Source: Streptomyces sp. Isolate_45 (lineage in GTDB: Bacteria > Actinomycetota > Actinomycetes > Streptomycetales > Streptomycetaceae). From it: 64,000 bases of DNA. Below, piece by piece: positions 52,895-62,468 of the stretch. Under the pieces are notes generated by a model. It was not told the origin of the DNA, did not search any database, and was given only the letters and a program-made list of their open reading frames with translations. Position numbers and translations under genes: made by a program. Position 1 is the stretch's first letter. Each line of letters opens with the position of its first letter. Location: assembly GCF_024721315.2 (NCBI RefSeq), contig NZ_JANFAK020000006.1, positions 1-64,000 of the forward strand. Direction: 5' to 3'.

Positions 52895-53350
52895 ATGGCT
52901 GAGAACAGCCCGCTGAAGGCCCACAACCTCCGTCCCGCCCCCGGCGCCAAGACCGCGAAGACCCGTGTCGGTCGTGGTGAGGCGTCGAAGGGTAAGACGG
53001 CCGGTCGTGGTACGAAGGGCCAGAAGGCCCGTTACCAGATCCCGCAGCGCTTCGAGGGCGGGCAGATGCCCCTCCACATGCGTCTGCCGAAGCTCAAGGG
53101 CTTCAAGAACCCGTTCCGCACCGAGTTCCAGGTCGTGAACCTGGACAAGCTCGGCGCTCTCTACCCCGAGGGTGGAGAAGTCACGGTGGCCGACCTGGTC
53201 GCCAAGGGCGCGGTTCGCAAGAACAGCCTCGTCAAGGTCCTGGGCCAGGGCGAGCTCTCCGTGGCGCTGCAGGTTTCGGTTGACGCCGTTTCCGCCTCCG
53301 CCAAGGAGAAGATCGCTGCTGCCGGCGGCACCGTCACCGAGCTCGTCTAA
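52895..53350 (+). CDS. rplO: 50S ribosomal protein L15
   Basis: A 151-residue ribosomal protein uL15 that stabilises 23S rRNA domains. The glycine-rich basic N-terminal part ([20 protein letters not shown]) and [16 protein letters not shown] are standard. ATG 52895 follows GAGGAGGTTGAC. A strong hairpin follows, so the transcript may end or be attenuated before secY. Confidence 0.96.
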   Translation: MAENSPLKAHNLRPAPGAKTAKTRVGRGEASKGKTAGRGTKGQKARYQIPQRFEGGQMPLHMRLPKLKGFKNPFRTEFQVVNLDKLGALYPEGGEVTVADLVAKGAVRKNSLVKVLGQGELSVALQVSVDAVSASAKEKIAAAGGTVTELV

Positions 53351-53383
53351 GACAAAACTCAGTGACAAATAGCTAGAAACCCG

Positions 53384-53423
53384 ACCGGGGATGCCTCACA
53401 TATGGGGCATCCCCGGTTGGTCG
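53384..53423 (+). terminator. hairpin between rplO and secY
   Basis: ACCGGGGATGCC (53384-53395) pairs perfectly with GGCATCCCCGGT (53406-53417), with CGA/TCG extending the stem after a small bulge. There is no long T-run. It lies 33 bases after rplO and 115 bases before secY. Confidence 0.65.
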
Positions 53424-53537
53424 TTCCACGGGGGGCGCAGTCGCCGGTAAGGTGGCCTGCACCTTTGCTTGTACGTATTCGTCGATCCCTCAGACCGTCA
53501 CCTCTGACGCAGTAGCGCGGGGGTCGCAGGAGGCACC

Positions 53538-54854
53538 GTGCTCACCGCGTTCGCCCGGGCGTTCAAGACGCCCGACCTGCGCAAGAAGCTGCTCTTCACG
53601 CTCGGCATCATCGTGCTGTATCGGCTCGGGTCCCACATCCCGGTACCCGGCGTGAGCTACAAGAACGTTCAGATCTGTCTCGACCAGATGGGGAATGGCA
53701 GCAACAGCCTCTTCGGTCTGGTCAACATGTTCAGCGGCGGCGCGCTGCTGCAGATCACGATCTTTGCGCTCGGCATCATGCCGTACATCACGGCGAGCAT
53801 CATCCTGCAGCTGCTGACCGTGGTCATCCCGAAGCTGGAGACCCTCAAAAAAGAGGGTCAGTCCGGCACGGCGAAGATCACTCAGTACACGCGCTATTTG
53901 ACGGTCGCGCTCGCGATCCTTCAGGGCACAGGTCTCGTCGCCACCGCCCGTACCGGAGCCCTTTTCGGGAACTGCTCGGTCGCCTCGCAGATCGTTCCCA
54001 ACCGTTCGATCTTCACGACCGTCGTCATGGTGCTCACCATGACGGCCGGTACCTGTGTCGTCATGTGGCTCGGTGAGCTCATCACGGACCGTGGCATCGG
54101 CAACGGCATGTCGATCCTGATGTTCATCTCGATCGCCGCCGGCTTCGTCGGTTCGCTCTGGACGATCAAGCTCCAGGGCAAGATCGCTGGAGGCTGGGTC
54201 GAGTTCGGCGTGGTCATGTTGGTCGGTCTCGCGATGGTCGGCCTGGTCGTCTTCGTCGAGCAGGCGCAGCGCCGCATTCCGGTTCAGTACGCGAAGCGCA
54301 TGATCGGCCGCCGCGCCTACGGCGGTACCTCGACCTACATCCCGCTCAAGGTGAACCAGGCGGGCATCATCCCCGTCATCTTCGCCTCGTCGCTGCTGTA
54401 CATCCCGGCCCTGGTGGTGCAGTTCAGCGGTTCGACCGCGGGCTGGGCCAACTGGATCCAGAAGCACTTCGTCAAGGGCGACCACCCGTACTACATCGCC
54501 GTCTACTTCCTCCTGATCGTCTTCTTCGCGTTCTTCTACGTGGCGATCTCGTTCAACCCCGAGGAAGTTGCCGACAACATGAAGAAGTATGGTGGCTTCA
54601 TCCCGGGCATCCGCGCCGGCCGGCCGACCGCCGAGTACCTGAGCTACGTACTCAACCGGATCACCTGGCCCGGCTCGCTGTACCTGGGTCTGATCGCTCT
54701 TGTGCCGACAATGGCGTTGGCGGGCTTCGGGGCGAACCAGAACTTCCCGTTCGGCGGGACGAGCATCCTGATCATCGTGGGTGTGGGTCTGGAAACCGTG
54801 AAGCAGATCGAGAGCCAGCTCCAGCAGCGCAATTACGAAGGGTTCCTCCGCTGA
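53538..54854 (+). CDS. secY: preprotein translocase subunit SecY
   Basis: A 438-residue protein with ten membrane helices that forms the protein-conducting channel with SecE. It begins MLTAFARAFKTPDLRKKLLF. The first signature is near GALLQITIFALGIMPYITASII, given here in part, and the second is LGELITDRGIGNGMSI. Cytoplasmic loops that bind SecA and the ribosome (RRIPVQYAKRMIGRRAYGG) are present. The GTG start follows CAGGAGGCACC. Its TGA overlaps the adk ATG, coupling the two genes. Confidence 0.97.
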   Translation: MLTAFARAFKTPDLRKKLLFTLGIIVLYRLGSHIPVPGVSYKNVQICLDQMGNGSNSLFGLVNMFSGGALLQITIFALGIMPYITASIILQLLTVVIPKLETLKKEGQSGTAKITQYTRYLTVALAILQGTGLVATARTGALFGNCSVASQIVPNRSIFTTVVMVLTMTAGTCVVMWLGELITDRGIGNGMSILMFISIAAGFVGSLWTIKLQGKIAGGWVEFGVVMLVGLAMVGLVVFVEQAQRRIPVQYAKRMIGRRAYGGTSTYIPLKVNQAGIIPVIFASSLLYIPALVVQFSGSTAGWANWIQKHFVKGDHPYYIAVYFLLIVFFAFFYVAISFNPEEVADNMKKYGGFIPGIRAGRPTAEYLSYVLNRITWPGSLYLGLIALVPTMALAGFGANQNFPFGGTSILIIVGVGLETVKQIESQLQQRNYEGFLR

Positions 54855-55501
54855 TGCGAATCGTCCTCGTCGGACCGCCCGGTGCGGGCAAGGGTACGCA
54901 GGCCGCGTTCCTTGCCAAGAACCTGTCCATCCCGCACATCTCCACGGGCGACCTGTTCCGGGCCAACATCAGCCAGGGCACCGAGCTCGGCCGGCGTGCG
55001 AAGGCGTTCATGGACGCCGGTGACCTCGTCCCCGACGAGATCACCATCGGTATGGCCAAGGACCGCATGGAGCAGCCGGACGCCGTGAACGGCTTCCTGC
55101 TCGACGGATTCCCGCGCAACGTCTCGCAGGCCGAGGCGCTCGACGCCATGCTGCAGTCCGAGGGCATGAAGCTGGACGCCGTTCTCGACCTGGAGGTCGA
55201 GGAGGACGAGGTCGTGAAGCGGATCGCCGGCCGGCGGATCTGCCGCAAGGAGTCCGCGCACGTCTTCCACGTCACGTACGCGGCGCCGAAGTCCGCGGGT
55301 GTCTGCGACACCTGCGGTGGCGAGCTGTACCAGCGCGAGGACGACTCCGAGGCCACGGTCCGCAACCGGCTGGAGGTCTACCACACGCAGACCGAGCCGA
55401 TCATCGACTACTACAAGGCCCAGGGCCTGCTGGTGACCATCCCGGCCCTCGGTGAGGTCGCCGACGTCACGAAGCGCGCGATGGAAGCCCTGAAGAAGTA
55501 G
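54854..55501 (+). CDS. adk: adenylate kinase
   Basis: A 215-residue enzyme that interconverts ATP + AMP and 2 ADP. The P-loop is GPPGAGKGT (7-15), the AMP site includes STGDLFR, and DGFPRN is at 84-89. It is the long form with a LID domain (about 125-165). The zinc pattern there is incomplete: C130, C151 and C154 are present, but the position of the second cysteine is Glu133/Ser134. Another residue, such as His136, might be the fourth ligand, or no zinc is bound. The ATG overlaps the secY stop. Confidence 0.95.
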   Translation: MRIVLVGPPGAGKGTQAAFLAKNLSIPHISTGDLFRANISQGTELGRRAKAFMDAGDLVPDEITIGMAKDRMEQPDAVNGFLLDGFPRNVSQAEALDAMLQSEGMKLDAVLDLEVEEDEVVKRIAGRRICRKESAHVFHVTYAAPKSAGVCDTCGGELYQREDDSEATVRNRLEVYHTQTEPIIDYYKAQGLLVTIPALGEVADVTKRAMEALKK

Positions 55502-55596
55502 TCCTGCTGTTCGTCGTGCATTACGGCCGCGGTGTCCTTGGGGCATCGCGGCCGTACTGTTGAGAAGACCCGGTTTCGAAGGTGGAAGGCCCGTTC

Positions 55597-56448
55597 ATGG
55601 TTCAGATCAAGACCCCCGAGCAGATCGCGAAGATGCGCGAGGCAGGGCTGGTCGTCGCCGCGATCCACGCGGCGACACGTGAGGCCGCGGTGCCGGGCTC
55701 CACGACGAGGGATCTGGACATGGTGGCGCGCAAGGTCATCGCGGACGCCGGCGCCAAGTCGAACTTCCTCGGCTACGGCGGTTTCCCCGCGACGATCTGC
55801 ACCTCGGTGAACGAGGTCGTCGTCCACGGCATCCCGGACGACAAGACCGTCCTCAAGGACGGCGACATCATCTCCATCGACGCGGGCGCCATCATCGACG
55901 GCTGGCACGGTGACGCGGCCTACACGGCCTTCGTGGGCACCGGTCACGCCCCGGAGCTGGTCGAGCTGTCCCGGGTCACCGAGGAGTCGATGTGGGCGGG
56001 CATCGCGGCGATGAGGCTCGGCAACCGGCTGGTCGACATCTCGAAGGCGATCGAGACGTACATCAAGCGTCAGCCGCGTCCCACGACCGGTGAGCACAGC
56101 CTCGGCAAGTTCGGGATCATCGAGGACTACGGCGGCCACGGCATCGGGTCCGAGATGCACATGGACCCGCACCTGCTGAACTACGTCTCGCGCAAGCGGG
56201 GCAAGGGCATCAAGCTCGTCCCGGGCCTGTGCCTGGCGATCGAGCCGATGGTCTCCCTGGGCACCGCCCAGACGGAGGTACTGGCGGACGACTGGACGGT
56301 CATCACGACGGACGGCACCTGGTCCTCGCACTGGGAGCACTCCATCGCGCTGACCGAGGCGGGACCGATCGTCCTGACCAGTCCGGACTGCGGCAAGGCG
56401 AAGCTGGCGGAGTACGGCGTCACCACGGCGCCGGACCCCCTCGGTTAA
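55597..56448 (+). CDS. map: methionine aminopeptidase, type I
   Basis: A 283-residue metallo-enzyme that removes the N-terminal Met from new proteins. The five metal ligands are D95, D106, H181, E216 and E247 (DAGAIIDGWHGDAAY, YGGHGIG, AIEPM, WEHSIAL). Between D106 and H181 there are about ten more residues than in the E. coli enzyme (RQPRPTTGEHSLGKFG). ATG 55597 follows GGTGGAAGGCCC; GTG 55582 is an alternative. Streptomycetes usually have further map genes elsewhere. It lies in the secY-adk-map-infA cluster. Confidence 0.95.
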   Translation: MVQIKTPEQIAKMREAGLVVAAIHAATREAAVPGSTTRDLDMVARKVIADAGAKSNFLGYGGFPATICTSVNEVVVHGIPDDKTVLKDGDIISIDAGAIIDGWHGDAAYTAFVGTGHAPELVELSRVTEESMWAGIAAMRLGNRLVDISKAIETYIKRQPRPTTGEHSLGKFGIIEDYGGHGIGSEMHMDPHLLNYVSRKRGKGIKLVPGLCLAIEPMVSLGTAQTEVLADDWTVITTDGTWSSHWEHSIALTEAGPIVLTSPDCGKAKLAEYGVTTAPDPLG

Positions 56449-56478
56449 TGATCTAGACTCTGGGGCAAACTTTCCGGA

Positions 56479-56508
56479 TTCGTCTTTCTGGGTGCCCTGA
56501 CGTAGACT
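56479..56508 (+). promoter_or_regulatory. probable infA promoter
   Basis: TTCGTC (56479-56484) and TAGACT (56503-56508) with an 18-base spacer. A second TAGACT lies at the end of map (56454-56459). A hairpin follows at 56521-56553: CTCGTGC pairs with GCACGAG and encloses CCATGC-CT-GCATGG. Confidence 0.5.
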
Positions 56509-56586
56509 GACTCGTCGGCTCTCGTGCACTTCCATGCCTGCATGGCGCACGAGGTCGATCAAGGTAGCCGATTCGAAAGGCGAAGC

Positions 56587-56808
56587 GTGGCCAAGAAGCA
56601 AGGTGCCATCGAAATCGAGGGCACCGTGATCGAGTCCCTCCCGAACGCGATGTTCAAGGTGGAACTCCAGAACGGTCACAAGGTCCTCGCGCACATCAGC
56701 GGCAAGATGCGCATGCACTACATCCGCATCCTCCCTGATGACCGGGTCGTCGTGGAGCTCTCCCCGTACGACCTGACGCGTGGCCGGATCGTCTACCGAT
56801 ACAAGTAG
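56587..56808 (+). CDS. infA: translation initiation factor IF-1
   Basis: A 73-residue single S1/OB-domain factor that fills the A site during initiation. It starts [20 protein letters not shown] and ends [14 protein letters not shown] 56587 is preceded by GAAAGGCGAAGC. A 78-base leader with a hairpin separates it from its probable promoter. rpmJ follows after 74 bases. Confidence 0.97.
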   Translation: MAKKQGAIEIEGTVIESLPNAMFKVELQNGHKVLAHISGKMRMHYIRILPDDRVVVELSPYDLTRGRIVYRYK

Positions 56809-56882
56809 ATCTTGTCCTCACTCCCGACCGGGCATTCACGTCCGGCGCGGGTGGTGGCACTGACCCGGAGAACCTCACCCAC

Positions 56883-56996
56883 ATGAAGGTCAAGCCGAGC
56901 GTCAAGAAGATCTGCGACAAGTGCAAGGTGATCCGCCGTCACGGTCGGGTCATGGTCATCTGCGACAACCTGCGCCACAAGCAGCGCCAGGGCTGA
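56883..56996 (+). CDS. rpmJ: 50S ribosomal protein L36 (zinc form)
   Basis: A 37-residue ribosomal protein bL36, starting [17 protein letters not shown]. The zinc ligands are C11, C14, C27 and H32, so this is the zinc-containing form. A zinc-free paralogue is expected elsewhere in the genome. The start ATG lies 74 bases after infA. The next 197 bases before rpsM hold no gene but can fold around GGTACC...GGTACC-like and GGTCGGCGGTCGGGG segments. Confidence 0.96.
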   Translation: MKVKPSVKKICDKCKVIRRHGRVMVICDNLRHKQRQG

Positions 56997-57193
56997 CGCA
57001 CGCCGACCGACCTGCCTTCCGCAGTTCTTCGCGCGACGTAAGAAAACGTACATACGCAGAATCCGCCCAGCTCCCAGGAGCCGGCGGTACCTCCGGCGGG
57101 GGCCGGGGACCCGGACGTACCACCACCCATCAGGTGTGGTCGGCGGTCGGGGTTGATTCTGCTGAAGACCCCCGAACACACAGGAGCCATTGA

Positions 57194-57574
57194 ATGGCAC
57201 GCGTTTCCGGTGTTGACATCCCGCGCGAAAAGCGCGTGGAGATCGCACTCACCTACGTCTTCGGTGTCGGTCGCACCCGGTCCAAGGAAATCCTTGCGGC
57301 CACCGGTGTGAACCCGAACACCCGCGTTCGTGACCTGGCCGAAGAAGACCTGGTCAAGATCCGCGAGTACGTGGACGCCAACCTCCGCACCGAGGGTGAC
57401 CTCCGCCGCGAGATCCAGGCCGACATCCGCCGCAAGGTCGAGATCCAGTGCTACCAGGGTATTCGCCACCGTCGTGGCCTCCCGGTGCACGGTCAGCGCA
57501 CCAGCACGAACGCCCGTACCCGCAAGGGTCCGCGTCGCGCGATCGCCGGTAAGAAGAAGCCGGGCAAGAAGTAG
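57194..57574 (+). CDS. rpsM: 30S ribosomal protein S13
   Basis: A 126-residue ribosomal protein uS13 of the 30S head that contacts 50S proteins and P-site tRNA. It starts [19 protein letters not shown] and has the basic tail [22 protein letters not shown] 57194 follows ACAGGAGCCATTGA. The 197-base gap before it suggests a separate leader. rpsK follows after 54 bases. Confidence 0.97.
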   Translation: MARVSGVDIPREKRVEIALTYVFGVGRTRSKEILAATGVNPNTRVRDLAEEDLVKIREYVDANLRTEGDLRREIQADIRRKVEIQCYQGIRHRRGLPVHGQRTSTNARTRKGPRRAIAGKKKPGKK

Positions 57575-57628
57575 TCCTGTTCAGCGGTCTTGCGCTGTAG
57601 GACCGACCACCTCCCGTAGGAGATTTAG

Positions 57629-58033
57629 ATGCCCCCCAAGGGTCGTCAGGGCGCTGCCAAGAAGGTGCGCCGCAAGGAAAAGAAGAACGTCGCTCACGGG
57701 CACGCCCACATCAAGAGCACGTTCAACAACACGATCGTCTCGATCACGGACCCCTCGGGCAACGTGATCTCCTGGGCCTCCGCCGGCCACGTCGGCTTCA
57801 AGGGCTCGCGCAAGTCCACCCCCTTCGCCGCGCAGATGGCCGCCGAGTCGGCCGCCCGCCGCGCGCAGGAGCACGGCATGCGCAAGGTCGACGTCTTCGT
57901 CAAGGGTCCCGGCTCCGGCCGTGAGACCGCGATCCGCTCCCTCCAGGCCACCGGCCTCGAGGTCGGCTCGATCCAGGACGTCACCCCCACCCCGCACAAC
58001 GGCTGCCGTCCGCCGAAGCGCCGCCGCGTCTGA
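57629..58033 (+). CDS. rpsK: 30S ribosomal protein S11
   Basis: A 134-residue ribosomal protein uS11 of the 30S platform. It starts [19 protein letters not shown] and contains [19 protein letters not shown] and the ending [16 protein letters not shown]. The ATG follows TAGGAGATTTAG. Two hairpins come between it and rpoA. Confidence 0.97.
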   Translation: MPPKGRQGAAKKVRRKEKKNVAHGHAHIKSTFNNTIVSITDPSGNVISWASAGHVGFKGSRKSTPFAAQMAAESAARRAQEHGMRKVDVFVKGPGSGRETAIRSLQATGLEVGSIQDVTPTPHNGCRPPKRRRV

Positions 58034-58040
58034 CGCGGCG

Positions 58041-58104
58041 GACGCACTTGTGCGTCTTTGAGTGTTCGGGCGGTACGAACCCCTCGCGGGGGACGTACCG
58101 CCCG
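58041..58104 (+). promoter_or_regulatory. two hairpins in the rpsK-rpoA gap
   Basis: The first is GACGCA-CTTG-TGCGTC (58041-58056) followed by TTTG. The second pairs CGGGCGGTACG (58067-58077) with CGTACCGCCCG (58094-58104). Inside it, an AA/GA internal loop is closed by CCCC/GGGG, a shape that can hold a protein. The gap to rpoA is 150 bases. Confidence 0.6.
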
Positions 58105-58183
58105 TACCCTTGTAGTCCGCAGCGCCACGCTGCACACCGTCGGGCGTCAAATAGTGGGCGTCCACGAATGAAGGAACACAGAC

Positions 58184-59206
58184 ATGCTTATCGCTCAGCG
58201 TCCTTCGCTGACCGAAGAGGTCGTCGACGAGTACCGCTCGCGGTTCGTGATCGAGCCGCTGGAGCCGGGCTTCGGCTACACCCTCGGTAACTCCCTGCGC
58301 CGCACCCTGCTCTCCTCGATCCCGGGTGCCGCCGTCACCAGCATCCGCGTGGACGGCGTGCTGCACGAGTTCACCACCGTGCCCGGTGTCAAGGAAGACG
58401 TCACCGACATCATCCTCAACATCAAGCAGCTGGTCGTCTCCTCGGAGCACGACGAGCCGGTCGTGATGTACCTGCGCAAGCAGGGTCCCGGCCTGGTCAC
58501 CGCTGCCGACATCGCGCCCCCGGCCGGTGTCGAGGTGCACAACCCGGACCTCGTCCTCGCCACGCTCAACGGCAAGGGCAAGCTGGAGATGGAGCTGACC
58601 GTCGAGCGCGGTCGCGGCTACGTCTCCGCCGTCCAGAACAAGCAGCTGGGCCAGGAGATCGGTCGCATCCCGATCGACTCCATCTACAGCCCGGTCCTCA
58701 AGGTCACCTACAAGGTCGAGGCGACCCGAGTCGAGCAGCGCACCGACTTCGACAAGCTGATCGTCGACGTCGAGACCAAGCAGGCCATGCGCCCGCGCGA
58801 CGCCATGGCGTCCGCCGGTAAGACCCTGGTCGAGCTGTTCGGTCTGGCGCGCGAGCTCAACATCGACGCCGAGGGCATCGACATGGGCCCCTCGCCGACG
58901 GACGCGGCCCTGGCCGCCGATCTGGCGCTGCCGATCGAGGAGCTCGAGCTCACGGTCCGCTCGTACAACTGCCTCAAGCGCGAGGGCATCCACTCCGTGG
59001 GTGAGCTCGTGGCGCGTTCCGAGGCCGACCTGCTCGACATCCGCAACTTCGGTGCGAAGTCGATCGACGAGGTCAAGGCGAAGCTGGCCGGCATGGGCCT
59101 GGCCCTCAAGGACAGCCCGCCCGGATTCGACCCGACCGCCGCCGCCGACGCCTTCGGCGCCGATGACGACGCGGACGCCGGTTTCGTCGAGACCGAGCAG
59201 TACTGA
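58184..59206 (+). CDS. rpoA: DNA-directed RNA polymerase subunit alpha
   Basis: A 340-residue alpha subunit. The N-terminal domain (to about 230) dimerises and assembles beta and beta' ([21 protein letters not shown]). After a linker, the C-terminal domain that binds UP elements and activators is [18 protein letters not shown]...[16 protein letters not shown]. The C-terminus is acidic. ATG 58184 follows GAAGGAACACAG. It lies between rpsK and rplQ as in the bacterial alpha operon. Confidence 0.98.
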   Translation: MLIAQRPSLTEEVVDEYRSRFVIEPLEPGFGYTLGNSLRRTLLSSIPGAAVTSIRVDGVLHEFTTVPGVKEDVTDIILNIKQLVVSSEHDEPVVMYLRKQGPGLVTAADIAPPAGVEVHNPDLVLATLNGKGKLEMELTVERGRGYVSAVQNKQLGQEIGRIPIDSIYSPVLKVTYKVEATRVEQRTDFDKLIVDVETKQAMRPRDAMASAGKTLVELFGLARELNIDAEGIDMGPSPTDAALAADLALPIEELELTVRSYNCLKREGIHSVGELVARSEADLLDIRNFGAKSIDEVKAKLAGMGLALKDSPPGFDPTAAADAFGADDDADAGFVETEQY

Positions 59207-59303
59207 GCCTCGGCTCGCAGAACAGACTTTCCCGCGGCGTCCGCCTCGGGGGAACTGACACCGGTACCTGACACGGCCGGTGCAGATATGAAGGAGTAAC
59301 ACC

Positions 59304-59768
59304 ATGCCGCGTCCCGCAAAGGGTGCCCGTCTGGGCGGCAGCGCCGCGCACGAGAAGCACCTCCTCGCGAACCTCGCGAAGTCGCTCTTCGAGCACGGCC
59401 GCATCACCACCACCGAGGCCAAGGCCCGTCGCCTGCGTCCCTACGCCGAGCGTCTGGTCACCAAGGCGAAGAAGGGCGACATCCACAACCGTCGCCTGGT
59501 GCTGCAGACGATCACGGACAAGAGCATCGTGCACACGCTGTTCACCGAGATCGCCCCGCGCTACGAGAACCGCCCCGGTGGTTACACGCGCATCACCAAG
59601 ATCGGCAACCGTCGTGGCGACAACGCCCCGATGGCGGTCATCGAGCTGGTCGAGGCCCTGACGGTCGCCCAGCAGGCCACTGGTGAGGCCGAGGCCGCCA
59701 CCAAGCGCGCCGTGAAGGAGGCGGAGGCCACCGAGGCTCCCGCCGCCGAGGAGACCAAGGAGGCCTGA
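59304..59768 (+). CDS. rplQ: 50S ribosomal protein L17
   Basis: A 154-residue ribosomal protein bL17 at the tunnel exit region. It starts [19 protein letters not shown] and contains [19 protein letters not shown]. The core ends near residue 120, followed by an Ala/Glu-rich tail of about 34 residues seen in actinobacterial L17. The ATG follows GAAGGAGTAACACC. A strong terminator follows. Confidence 0.97.
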   Translation: MPRPAKGARLGGSAAHEKHLLANLAKSLFEHGRITTTEAKARRLRPYAERLVTKAKKGDIHNRRLVLQTITDKSIVHTLFTEIAPRYENRPGGYTRITKIGNRRGDNAPMAVIELVEALTVAQQATGEAEAATKRAVKEAEATEAPAAEETKEA

Positions 59769-59798
59769 TCCCCTTCCGGGATCACGCCGAACGGCTCT

Positions 59799-59840
59799 GA
59801 ACGGGCCCGCCCCCTTCCCGGGGCGGGCCCGTTCCCGCGT
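59799..59840 (+). terminator. terminator after rplQ
   Basis: GAACGGGCCCGCCCC pairs without mismatch with GGGGCGGGCCCGTTC around CTTCCC, followed by CCGCGTTTT. It ends the alpha operon. Confidence 0.9.
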
Positions 59841-59843
59841 TTT

Positions 59844-59894
59844 CCCGGGAACACAGCCCGGGAACGCAGCGCGGGAACGCAGCCCTGGAACACC
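59844..59894. repeat. four tandem copies of a 13-base unit
   Basis: The units are cccgggaacacag, cccgggaacgcag, cgcgggaacgcag and ccctggaacacc, with the invariant core GGAAC. They fill the space between the rplQ terminator and the truA start (59913). Confidence 0.75.
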
Positions 59895-59912
59895 CCTGAG
59901 AGGATCGGTCAC

Positions 59913-60764
59913 GTGAGTGACGAGGTGGAGCCCGGGCACGTCCGGGTGCGGCTGGACCTGTCGTACGACGGCAAGGACTTCTCCGGCTGGGCGAAGCAGC
60001 GCGTGCTGCGGACCGTGCAGGGCGAGCTGGAGTCGGCCCTGCGGACCGTGATGCGGCTCGCGGACCCCGTCGAGCTGACCGTCGCCGGCCGCACCGACGC
60101 GGGCGTCCACGCCCGCGGGCAGGTCGCCCAGTTCGACCTGGCCGAGGAGGTGTGGGCCGAGCACCACGACAAGCTGCTGCGCCGCCTCGCCGGACGCCTC
60201 CCGCACGACGTACGGGTCTGGCGGGCCGCCGAGGCCCCCGAGGGCTTCAACGCCCGGTTCTCGGCCATCTGGCGCCGCTACGCCTACCGGGTCGGTGACC
60301 ACCGGGCCGGCGTGGACCCGCTGCGCCGCGGGCACGTGCTGTGGCACCAGTGGCCGCTGGACGTCGACGCCATGAACGAGGCCGCCGCCGCGCTCCTCGG
60401 GGAGCACGACTTCGCCGCGTACTGCAAGAAGCGTGAGGGCGCCACCACGATCCGTACGCTCCAGCAGCTCAGCTGGGAGCGGGCCGACGACGGCATCGTC
60501 ACCGCGACCGTCCGCGCCGACGCCTTCTGCCACAACATGGTCCGCTCGCTCGTGGGCGCCCTGCTGCACGTCGGCGACGGACACCGGCCGGTCACCTGGC
60601 CCGGCGAGGTGCTGGCCGCCGGCGTACGGGACTCCTCGGTCCACGTCGTGAAGCCGCACGGGCTCACCCTGGAGGAGGTCGGCTACCCCGCCGACGAGCT
60701 GCTGGCCGCCCGCAGCAAGGAAGCACGCAACCTGCGGACCCTGCCGGGAGCCGGCTGCTGCTGA
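59913..60764 (+). CDS. truA: tRNA pseudouridine(38-40) synthase
   Basis: A 283-residue enzyme that makes pseudouridine at positions 38-40 of the tRNA anticodon stem. The catalytic aspartate is D62 in [13 protein letters not shown]. The dimer-type sequence [13 protein letters not shown] near the start and [17 protein letters not shown] near the end are family marks. The GTG start follows GAGAGGATCGGTCAC. In most bacteria truA follows rplQ, as here. Confidence 0.96.
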   Translation: MSDEVEPGHVRVRLDLSYDGKDFSGWAKQRVLRTVQGELESALRTVMRLADPVELTVAGRTDAGVHARGQVAQFDLAEEVWAEHHDKLLRRLAGRLPHDVRVWRAAEAPEGFNARFSAIWRRYAYRVGDHRAGVDPLRRGHVLWHQWPLDVDAMNEAAAALLGEHDFAAYCKKREGATTIRTLQQLSWERADDGIVTATVRADAFCHNMVRSLVGALLHVGDGHRPVTWPGEVLAAGVRDSSVHVVKPHGLTLEEVGYPADELLAARSKEARNLRTLPGAGCC

Positions 60765-60807
60765 GATCCGATTGTGCGTTTGGGTGGATCGAGGGGGGAC
60801 CGGGACA

Positions 60808-62436
60808 ATGCCCGGCATGGGACATCTCGAAGCCAACCACCTGGAGTACTACCTTCCCGACGGGCGGGTCCTGCTCCCCGACGTCTCCTTCCGCGTGGGG
60901 GAGGGCTCGGTGGTGGCCCTGGTGGGGGCGAACGGCGCCGGCAAGACCACCCTGCTCAAGCTGATCTCCGGTGAGCTCCAGCCGCACGGCGGCGGCGTCG
61001 CCATCAGTGGCGGGCTCGGCGTGATGTCGCAGTTCGTGGGCTCGGTCCGGGACGAGACGACCGTACGGGACCTGCTCGTCTCGGTGTCCCAGCCGCGGAT
61101 CCGGGAGGCGGCCAAGGCCGTCGACCGGGCCGAGCACCTGATCCTGACCGTCGACGACGAGGCCGCGCAGATGGCGTACGCGCAGGCGCTCAGCGACTGG
61201 GCCGATGTCCAGGGCTACGAGGCGGAGACCCTGTGGGACGTCTGCACGATGGCCGCGCTGGACATCCCGTACGACAGCGCCCAGTACCGCGAGGTGCGCA
61301 CGCTGTCGGGCGGTGAGCAGAAGCGGCTCGTGCTGGAGGCGCTGCTGCGCGGGCCGGACGAGGTCCTGCTGCTCGACGAGCCGGACAACTACCTGGACGT
61401 CCCGGGCAAGCGGTGGCTGGAGGAGCAGCTGAAGGCCACCCGCAAGACGGTGCTCTTCGTCTCCCACGACCGGGAGCTGCTGACCCAGGCCGCCGAGAAG
61501 ATCATCAGCCTGGAGGCGAGCCCGACCGGCTCCGACGTCTGGGTGCACGGCGCCGGCTTCGGCACCTACCACGACGCCCGCAAGGAACGTTTCGCCCGCT
61601 TCGAGGAGCTCAAGCGGCGCTGGGACGAGGAGCACGCCCGGCTGCGGGCGCTGGTGCTGCGACTGCGCAACCAGGCGGCGAGCAGCCCGGACATGGCCTC
61701 GCGGTACCGGGCGATGCAGACCCGTTTCCAGAAGTTCGAGGACGCCGGCCCGCCGCCGGAGCCGCCGCGGGAGCAGGACATCCGGATGCGCCTCAAGGGC
61801 GGTCGTACCGGGGTGCGCGCGCTGACCGTGGAGAACCTGGAGCTCACCGGGCTGATGAAGCCGTTCTCGCTGGAGGTCTTCTACGGGGAGCGGGTCGCGG
61901 TGCTCGGCTCGAACGGCTCCGGGAAGTCGCACTTCCTGCGCCTGATGGCGGGCGAGGACGTCAAGCACACCGGCACCTGGAAGCTGGGCGCCCGCGTGGT
62001 GCCGGGCCACTTCGCGCAGACCCACGCGCACCCCGAGCTGTTCGGGCGCACGCTCGTCGACATCCTGTGGACGGAGGCCGCCAAGCCGCTGGGCCAGGCG
62101 ATGGGCGCGCTGCGCCGCTACGAGCTGGAGCGCCAGGGCGACCAGCCCTTCGAGAAGCTCTCGGGAGGCCAGCAGGCGCGCTTCCAGATCCTGCTGCTGG
62201 AGCTGGCCGGAACCACGGCGCTGCTGCTGGACGAGCCGACGGACAACCTCGACCTGGAGTCGGCGGAGGCCCTGCAGGACGGGTTGGAGTCCTACGACGG
62301 CACTGTGTTGTGCGTCACGCACGACCGGTGGTTCGCGCGCACATTTGACCGTTACCTGGTCTTCGGTTCGGACGGTGTTGTGAGGGAGACTCAGGAGCCC
62401 GTCTGGGACGAACGTCGGGTTGAGCGCAAGCGCTGA
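60808..62436 (+). CDS. ABC-F family ATPase
   Basis: A 542-residue soluble protein with two ABC domains and no membrane part, so not a transporter. The first Walker A is GANGAGKT (40-47), signature LSGGEQ (166-171) and Walker B LLLDEP (187-192). A charged linker (about 226-345) follows. The second site has GSNGSGKS (367-374), then LSGGQQ and LLLDEPTDNLD. ABC-F proteins act on ribosomes, some to rescue stalls and some to protect from antibiotics; which applies here is open. ATG 60808 follows GAGGGGGGACCGGGACA. The last codons are part of a 40-base direct repeat. Confidence 0.88.
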   Translation: MPGMGHLEANHLEYYLPDGRVLLPDVSFRVGEGSVVALVGANGAGKTTLLKLISGELQPHGGGVAISGGLGVMSQFVGSVRDETTVRDLLVSVSQPRIREAAKAVDRAEHLILTVDDEAAQMAYAQALSDWADVQGYEAETLWDVCTMAALDIPYDSAQYREVRTLSGGEQKRLVLEALLRGPDEVLLLDEPDNYLDVPGKRWLEEQLKATRKTVLFVSHDRELLTQAAEKIISLEASPTGSDVWVHGAGFGTYHDARKERFARFEELKRRWDEEHARLRALVLRLRNQAASSPDMASRYRAMQTRFQKFEDAGPPPEPPREQDIRMRLKGGRTGVRALTVENLELTGLMKPFSLEVFYGERVAVLGSNGSGKSHFLRLMAGEDVKHTGTWKLGARVVPGHFAQTHAHPELFGRTLVDILWTEAAKPLGQAMGALRRYELERQGDQPFEKLSGGQQARFQILLLELAGTTALLLDEPTDNLDLESAEALQDGLESYDGTVLCVTHDRWFARTFDRYLVFGSDGVVRETQEPVWDERRVERKR

Positions 62437-62440
62437 GGGG
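62401..62440 (+). repeat. 40-base direct repeat, copy 1 (end of the ABC-F gene)
   Basis: It matches 62469-62508 in 37 of 40 positions. It covers the last 12 codons of the ABC-F gene and contains the small palindrome AGCGC-AA-GCGCT. Confidence 0.8.
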
Positions 62441-62468
62441 AAGCCGCGCGTTCGACGGACGGGGTCCC

